Translations under genes and position numbers: made by a program | In this document: positions 45,234-49,492 of the stretch, piece by piece | How positions within the stretch are numbered: position 1 is the stretch's first letter | Layout of the letters: each line of letters opens with the position of its first letter | Notes under the pieces: generated by a model | Told to the model about the DNA's origin: nothing | Seen by the model: only the letters and a program-made list of their open reading frames with translations | The model's database searches: none | NCBI GenBank assembly: GCA_018971835.1 | Contig: JAGWZW010000018.1 | Span: 1-49,492 of the forward strand | Length of the DNA stretch: 49,492 bases | Reading direction: 5' to 3' | Source of the DNA: Alphaproteobacteria bacterium | GTDB taxonomy: Bacteria; Pseudomonadota; Alphaproteobacteria; Micropepsales; Micropepsaceae

Positions 45234-46901
45234 TCAAAAGATCGGTTGCGTGATCCAGCGCTGCACCGTCACGATCAGGTGCGCGTCGCCGGAAATCGAT
45301 TGGCCGTGATCGGCAATGCGCCCGGTCACCCGCAAATTGCCGATATTGTCGCCGCCGAAGCGCCGCTTGGGATCGGGGCCGGCGCCGGCCGGCTCGAATT
45401 CGCCGCTGGCGGTGATGCGGCCGGCAAAGCGGATATCCTGGCGCGCGGCCGCGGCGGCGCTGTAATTGCTGACCGACCACGCTGCCGGGAACACACCGAT
45501 GCGCACGGCCTGCTCGCCCTTGCCGGCGCCCGGCAGCAGCAGATAGCCCACCGCCTCGAACTGCGCCGTCACGGCCGGCAGCGGGCCGTCATTGTTACCG
45601 ACGCGGGCGATGGTATCGCCCGGCACCACCTTCACGAAATCGATGGCGCGATAGACGACGAAGGCATCGTCGGCCTTCGTTGCGCCGACCGATACCGTGC
45701 GCGCGCCGGGGACCGCATCGGCAGCCGCACTGGCCAGCACCACGATGCGCTCCGGGCTGTGCGAGACGACACGCTCGACCTGCACGCCCGCGCCGAATAC
45801 CGGCTCGCCGGAAAGCCCGGTGCCGTCGATCTCGATCTGCGCGGTATCGCCGGCGTGCAGATAGGGCTGCGACACCTGCATGATGCGCGGCTGATGGTCC
45901 GTCTCGTGATAGGCCGTCATCGTGCCGCCGCGCTCGGGATGCGTGGCCTCGAACCAGCGCCCGGAGAGGCCGCCATCCGCGCCCACGGCCAGCACCTGAT
46001 GCACTTCGGCCTTGCCGAGGGTGAAGGTGCCGCGCCACTCATAGCCGGTGTAGATCAGTGCCTGGCCGTGCCCGTCCACTTCGCTGCCGTCGGCATAGGT
46101 CAGCGTCAGCGTGGCCCGGTAGTGATCCTTCGTGGTTTCGTCCACGAACATGTGGCCCTGATAATCGCCCTTGCCCGGCGTATGCCCGGTGACGCGCCAG
46201 ATGCCGGAAAGATCGGGATCGGCGTGCTTCTGCCAAGCCGTCCATTCCGGCGTCTGGAACGGATACATCTTGCCCAGCATCTGCGGCACGGTGGTGGAGG
46301 CCAGCTTCCACCATTCGATGCCGCGGCCCTTGTCCGAATATTCGGCTGAGGGATACTGGCCGAGGTGGAAGTTGGCGAGTTTCAGCCATTCGTCGGTATC
46401 GCGCCGCTCCAGCCCGATGCGCGCGAAGCTGTGGCAGCGCGCGCACATCGTGCTCAGGAATGGATTGGGCGCCTTGTCCTGCACATAGGGCACCTGTTCC
46501 AGAAAGGCGCGATAGGGCGCCGCTTCTTCCGGCGCCAGGCCGAAATGATCGGAGAGATATTTCAGGACGTCCGCCTTGTCCGCCGCGCTCAGTTGCACGC
46601 CGTGAACCACGGCCATGCGGTTGAGCGTGATTTCCCAGCCTTCCGGTGTCTTGCGCATCTGCGTGATGCGGGTGTAGCCGCCATTGGGCAGCGGCGCATG
46701 ACAGGCGGCGCAGGTGTTCTTGAGCACGAGCGCACCGGGATCGGTGGAGGTCTGCGGCGTTAGCGCCTTGACGGCGGGCGGCTTGACCGCGGCCATCTTT
46801 GGGCCTGCGGCCTTGGTTGGCGCCGCGATGGCCGCGCTGCCTCCGCCGAGGAGCAGAAGCGACATCGAAACCTGCAGAAAAACGCGCCCAAGCAACGGCA
46901 T
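45234..46901 (-). CDS. qhpA: Quinohemoprotein amine dehydrogenase, dihaem alpha subunit
   Basis: A 555-residue periplasmic subunit with a signal peptide (cleavage near residue 27) and two c-type haem motifs, CAACH (64-68) and CARCH (153-157). Beta-sandwich domains follow (SGIWRVTGHTPGKG, QVSQPYLHAGDTAQIEIDGTGL). It carries electrons from the quinone cofactor to a soluble acceptor such as a cytochrome or azurin. A Lys/Pro/Ala-rich linker of about 28 residues separates the signal peptide from the first haem domain and makes the protein longer than its Paracoccus counterpart. It is the first gene of the qhpADCBFE operon; the promoter should lie in 46902-47054, where I saw no clear box. Confidence 0.92.
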   Translation of the reverse strand: MPLLGRVFLQVSMSLLLLGGGSAAIAAPTKAAGPKMAAVKPPAVKALTPQTSTDPGALVLKNTCAACHAPLPNGGYTRITQMRKTPEGWEITLNRMAVVHGVQLSAADKADVLKYLSDHFGLAPEEAAPYRAFLEQVPYVQDKAPNPFLSTMCARCHSFARIGLERRDTDEWLKLANFHLGQYPSAEYSDKGRGIEWWKLASTTVPQMLGKMYPFQTPEWTAWQKHADPDLSGIWRVTGHTPGKGDYQGHMFVDETTKDHYRATLTLTYADGSEVDGHGQALIYTGYEWRGTFTLGKAEVHQVLAVGADGGLSGRWFEATHPERGGTMTAYHETDHQPRIMQVSQPYLHAGDTAQIEIDGTGLSGEPVFGAGVQVERVVSHSPERIVVLASAAADAVPGARTVSVGATKADDAFVVYRAIDFVKVVPGDTIARVGNNDGPLPAVTAQFEAVGYLLLPGAGKGEQAVRIGVFPAAWSVSNYSAAAAARQDIRFAGRITASGEFEPAGAGPDPKRRFGGDNIGNLRVTGRIADHGQSISGDAHLIVTVQRWITQPIF

Positions 46902-47054
46902 GACGCCCCCATCTTCTTCCCGCCCGCGCCGTCATTCGGCATCGGGCACGCGTTCGACCCTGGCGGCCCCCGTAGTCGGGGCGCGGCAAGTCAGGATAAG
47001 GCGCCCCGGCCCCGGTGCAATAGCTCGGAAGAGCAATAACGCCTTTGCCGCGGC

Positions 47055-48740
47055 CTAATTCGCCATCGTCCTGCCATTTTCCGAGGCGGCACGGGCCTTT
47101 TCGATCTCCCTGTTTCGCAGAATGAACCGCTGCACTTTGCCGCTCGGCGTCTTCGGCAGCGACTCGACGAATTCGATCTCGCGCGGATAGGCATGGGCGG
47201 ACAGACGCGCGCGGACATGGTTGCGCAACTCTTCGGCCAGCATTGGCGACGGCTGCGCGCCGGCGGCCAGCACCACGAAGGCCTTGACGATCTCGGTGCG
47301 CTGCGGATCGGGCTTGCCGATTACTGCGGCCTCGATCACGGCGGGATGTTCGATCAGCGCGCTTTCGACGTCGAACGGGCCGATGCGATAGCCCGCGGAG
47401 GTTATGACATCGTCCGCCCGCCCGACAAAGGCCACCGTGCCGCCTACCTCCATCGCCATGACGTCGCCGGTGCGGTAATAGCCCCCGCCAATGGCGGGGG
47501 TTTGCTGCTGGTGATAGCCGGTGAACCAGTAGAGCGGCGAGTGCGCAATATCGACGGACAACACGCCCGGCTCGCCCGGCCCCAGTTCCTCGCCCGCCTC
47601 GTTGAGGACGGCCAGCCGGTATCCGGGCGTCGGCAGCCCCGCCGCGCCCGGACGCATGGCGTGTTTCAGCCCGTGATGGTTGCACGCCACCATGCCGATT
47701 TCCGTCTGGCCGTAATGGTCGTGGATCGGCGCCTGAAGATGCTCCGCGAACCAGCGCACCACCTCGGGATTGAGCGGCTCGCCCGCGCTGGAGACCACGC
47801 GCAACTGCCCCTTGACCGGCGCCGCCGCCTGCGGCCCCGCGGCGATCAACAGGCGATAGGCCGTCGGCGCGCCCGCCAGATTGGTGATGCCGTGCGTTCT
47901 GATAATTCGGTAGGTGCTTTCGACGCTGAACGGCCCGTCATAGAAGGTGGTGGCGCAGCCCAGCAGCAGCGGCCCGGTGACGGCGTAATAAAGCCCATAG
48001 GCCCAGCCGGGATCGGCGAAATTCCAGAAACGGTCCGTGGGCTTCAGGCCGATGGCGTCGCGCATATAGATGCCGAAGGCCGGCAGCGCCCTGAGGGGCA
48101 CCGGCACACCCTTGGCAAGGCCGGTCGAGCCGGAGGTGGACATCATCAGGAACAAATCGTCGCCCCGGCGCAGCACCGGCGCGAAACTTTTGGGCTGGCG
48201 CACCAGTTCGGTTCGCATGTCGAAATCGCCCGCGCCCGCGTTCTCGCCGCGCGCGATCATGATGCGGAAGCTGCGATCCTCGATGGCATCGAGCTTGGGG
48301 CGGTTGGCCGGATCGGTGACCACCAGCCTGGCGCCGCTCATCTTCACCCGATGCTCGATCGCCTTGGGGCCGAAGGCGGTGAACAGCGGCTGATAGACCG
48401 CGCCCGCCCGCCAGGTACCGAGGATCACGGTCAACAGTTCCGGCGTGCGCGGCAGCATCCCGGCCACCACCTCGCCGGGTTTGATGCCGATGCCGGTCAG
48501 AAAACCGGCGAACTGCGCCGTGCGTTCCTTGAGTTCGGTAAAGCTCACCTCTTCGCGCGCGCCGCTTTCGCTTTCCCAGTGAAGCGCAACGCGCCCACCT
48601 TCGGCATGGCGGTCGCAGCACTCGACGCAGGCGTTCAGCCCCTCGCGCAGGCTGCCGCTCAACAGCGCCTCGGCCTCGCTCAGGCGGAAATCCCGCAGGG
48701 CGTCGGCATAATCGCGAACTGGCGGCGTGCGCTCCGGCAT
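47055..48740 (-). CDS. Acyl-CoA synthetase (AcsM/acetyl-CoA synthetase-like)
   Basis: A 561-residue adenylate-forming CoA ligase. The P-loop is MSTSGSTGLAKGVPVPL, with HYGQTEIGM, YYRTGDVMAM and the C-terminal lysine motif PKTPSGKVQRFILR. It resembles acetyl/medium-chain acyl-CoA synthetases. It lies 153 bp upstream of qhpA on the same strand, so it may activate the carboxylic acids formed from amines after oxidation by the dehydrogenases (for example butyrate from butylamine). Substrate is not determinable from sequence. Confidence 0.85.
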   Translation of the reverse strand: MPERTPPVRDYADALRDFRLSEAEALLSGSLREGLNACVECCDRHAEGGRVALHWESESGAREEVSFTELKERTAQFAGFLTGIGIKPGEVVAGMLPRTPELLTVILGTWRAGAVYQPLFTAFGPKAIEHRVKMSGARLVVTDPANRPKLDAIEDRSFRIMIARGENAGAGDFDMRTELVRQPKSFAPVLRRGDDLFLMMSTSGSTGLAKGVPVPLRALPAFGIYMRDAIGLKPTDRFWNFADPGWAYGLYYAVTGPLLLGCATTFYDGPFSVESTYRIIRTHGITNLAGAPTAYRLLIAAGPQAAAPVKGQLRVVSSAGEPLNPEVVRWFAEHLQAPIHDHYGQTEIGMVACNHHGLKHAMRPGAAGLPTPGYRLAVLNEAGEELGPGEPGVLSVDIAHSPLYWFTGYHQQQTPAIGGGYYRTGDVMAMEVGGTVAFVGRADDVITSAGYRIGPFDVESALIEHPAVIEAAVIGKPDPQRTEIVKAFVVLAAGAQPSPMLAEELRNHVRARLSAHAYPREIEFVESLPKTPSGKVQRFILRNREIEKARAASENGRTMAN

Positions 48741-48771
48741 GTTTCACCCCCTGTTTTGTAGGGGAGTTTAG

Positions 48772-48787
48772 GGCCCGGCGCCGGGCC
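48772..48787. repeat. Perfect 16-bp GC palindrome
   Basis: GGCCCGGCGCCGGGCC in the 170-bp gap between the acyl-CoA synthetase and the U32-like gene. A short hairpin (CCCCT-N7-AGGGG) lies beside it at about 48749-48765. No T-tract follows, so a terminator is not supported. Confidence 0.6.
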
Positions 48788-48910
48788 GCGCGATTACCAG
48801 TTTGGCCTATATCGCCAACGGAGGCGCTTCGTCACAGCCCGCCCGAACGCCATTGCCAACGCCCTGCCGCTGCGCCGACACTTGCGCAAGGAAACGCCCG
48901 CGGACGCAGC

Positions 48911-49492
48911 ATGACAGTCGCGTTGAGTTTGTCGGTCACGAATGCAGCGAACGCCGGGGATTTGCTCGCGCGGCACGACGGTGTCACGCGCCTGCAGTTC
49001 GGCAGCGAGTTCTGCGAGAACCTGCTGCCTTCGCCCGCGCAGTTGCGCAAGATGCTGACGCTGGCCGAAGCGCACGGACTGGCTTTCTCGCTGGTCACGC
49101 CGATCTGCTCCGACCGTTCGATCAAGCGCCTCTCCAAATTGCTGGCGCTCTTGCCGCCGCGCGCCGAAGTGGTGGCCAACGACTGGGGCACGCTGCGCCT
49201 GCTGCACGCCGCGTTCCCGAACCTCACGCCGGTAGCGGGGCGGCTGCTCTGCAAGCAGGTGAAGGATCCGCGCCTGCCCTCGGCGCAATGGACCGCACTT
49301 TATCCGCACGGCGTTCATGGCGCGCCGTTCATCGCGCTGCTGACGCGCTTCGGCGTCGGCCGCGTGGAGATGGACGTGGCGCCCTTCGCCAGCGCCGACG
49401 AGCTGCACTCGCCGCAGCTTGCCGTCTCGGCCCATGCGCCCTGGGGCTTCGCGGTCAAGGGCCGCGCCTGCCGCATCGGTTCGCTCAATCTG
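48911..49492 (+). CDS. U32-peptidase-like protein (3' end cut by window)
   Basis: The first 194 residues of a plus-strand gene that runs off the right edge. It begins MTVALSLSVTNAANAGDLL and contains FGSEFCENLLPSPAQLRKML, TPICSDRSIKRLSKLL and VVANDWGTLRLLHAAFPNL, a pattern I associate with TIM-barrel U32-peptidase-like proteins. No signal peptide is evident. The open frames on the opposite strand are shadows. Start ATG at 48911 has only a weak ribosome-binding site, so a different start is possible. Function is unknown; the family assignment is tentative. Confidence 0.6.
   Translation, partial: MTVALSLSVTNAANAGDLLARHDGVTRLQFGSEFCENLLPSPAQLRKMLTLAEAHGLAFSLVTPICSDRSIKRLSKLLALLPPRAEVVANDWGTLRLLHAAFPNLTPVAGRLLCKQVKDPRLPSAQWTALYPHGVHGAPFIALLTRFGVGRVEMDVAPFASADELHSPQLAVSAHAPWGFAVKGRACRIGSLNL

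Noticed and set aside
47000..47040. Imperfect inverted repeat with GCTC-GGAA-GAGC near the 3' end of the acyl-CoA synthetase
   Set aside because: The stem is only four base pairs and no T-tract follows, so neither terminator nor operator is supported.
1..49492. CRISPR arrays, tRNA/rRNA genes, insertion sequences or integrase genes
   Set aside because: No regular repeat-spacer pattern, cloverleaf, transposase or terminal repeats were seen. Transfer of the island is possible but not shown by the window.

Overview
The window is a compact, GC-rich catabolic island from a proteobacterium. An alphaproteobacterium is most likely, judging from the sphingomonad/Caulobacter-like TonB-dependent receptor and the gene complement, but I cannot fix the genus. 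It encodes aromatic-acid and amine catabolism that works both with and without oxygen. Genes are tightly packed, with many 4-bp ATGA overlaps, and I saw no tRNA, rRNA, insertion sequence or CRISPR array.

Layout: (1) 1-5517, minus strand: anaerobic benzoyl-CoA operon had-oah-dch-bcrC-bcrB-bcrA, with bcrA running off the left edge. This is the Thauera/Magnetospirillum-type pathway with ATP-dependent ring reduction and hydrolytic ring opening. (2) 5518-8275: a divergent promoter with a perfect FNR-type box, then korA-korB (2-oxoglutarate:ferredoxin oxidoreductase, a likely electron source for benzoyl-CoA reductase) and a terminator. (3) 8338-17579: a TetR regulator and the aerobic phenylacetyl-CoA genes. 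paaI-paaABCDE run on minus and paaZ-paaG-paaK on plus, with three matching operator-like inverted repeats. (4) 17576-27290: anaerobic phenylacetate oxidation. padE-F-G-H-I (phenylglyoxylate dehydrogenase), led by a FlK-like thioesterase, run on minus. padB-C-D (phenylacetyl-CoA:acceptor oxidoreductase) run divergently. (5) 27295-35065, minus: paaX regulator, isovaleryl-CoA dehydrogenase, an acyl-CoA synthetase, an aldehyde dehydrogenase and a TonB-dependent receptor. (6) 35318-38634: LuxR-type response regulator, soluble hybrid histidine kinase and a FIST-domain sensor. (7) 38645-46901: a quinohemoprotein amine dehydrogenase cluster (qhpG on plus; qhpA-D-C-B-F-E on minus). (8) 47055-49492: another acyl-CoA synthetase and the start of a U32-peptidase-like gene cut by the right edge.

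How it fits together (inference from family roles): primary amines such as phenylethylamine are oxidised in the periplasm by the amine dehydrogenase. The aldehyde is oxidised to phenylacetate, and PaaK makes phenylacetyl-CoA. With oxygen, PaaABCE epoxidises this and PaaG/PaaZ isomerise and open the ring. Without oxygen, PadBCD oxidises it to phenylglyoxylate, PadEFGHI makes benzoyl-CoA, and Bcr/Dch/Had/Oah dearomatise and open the ring using ferredoxin reduced by KorAB. PaaK and its product are the branch point. Regulation appears layered: an FNR-type site, TetR, PaaX, and a possible FIST/kinase/response-regulator relay.
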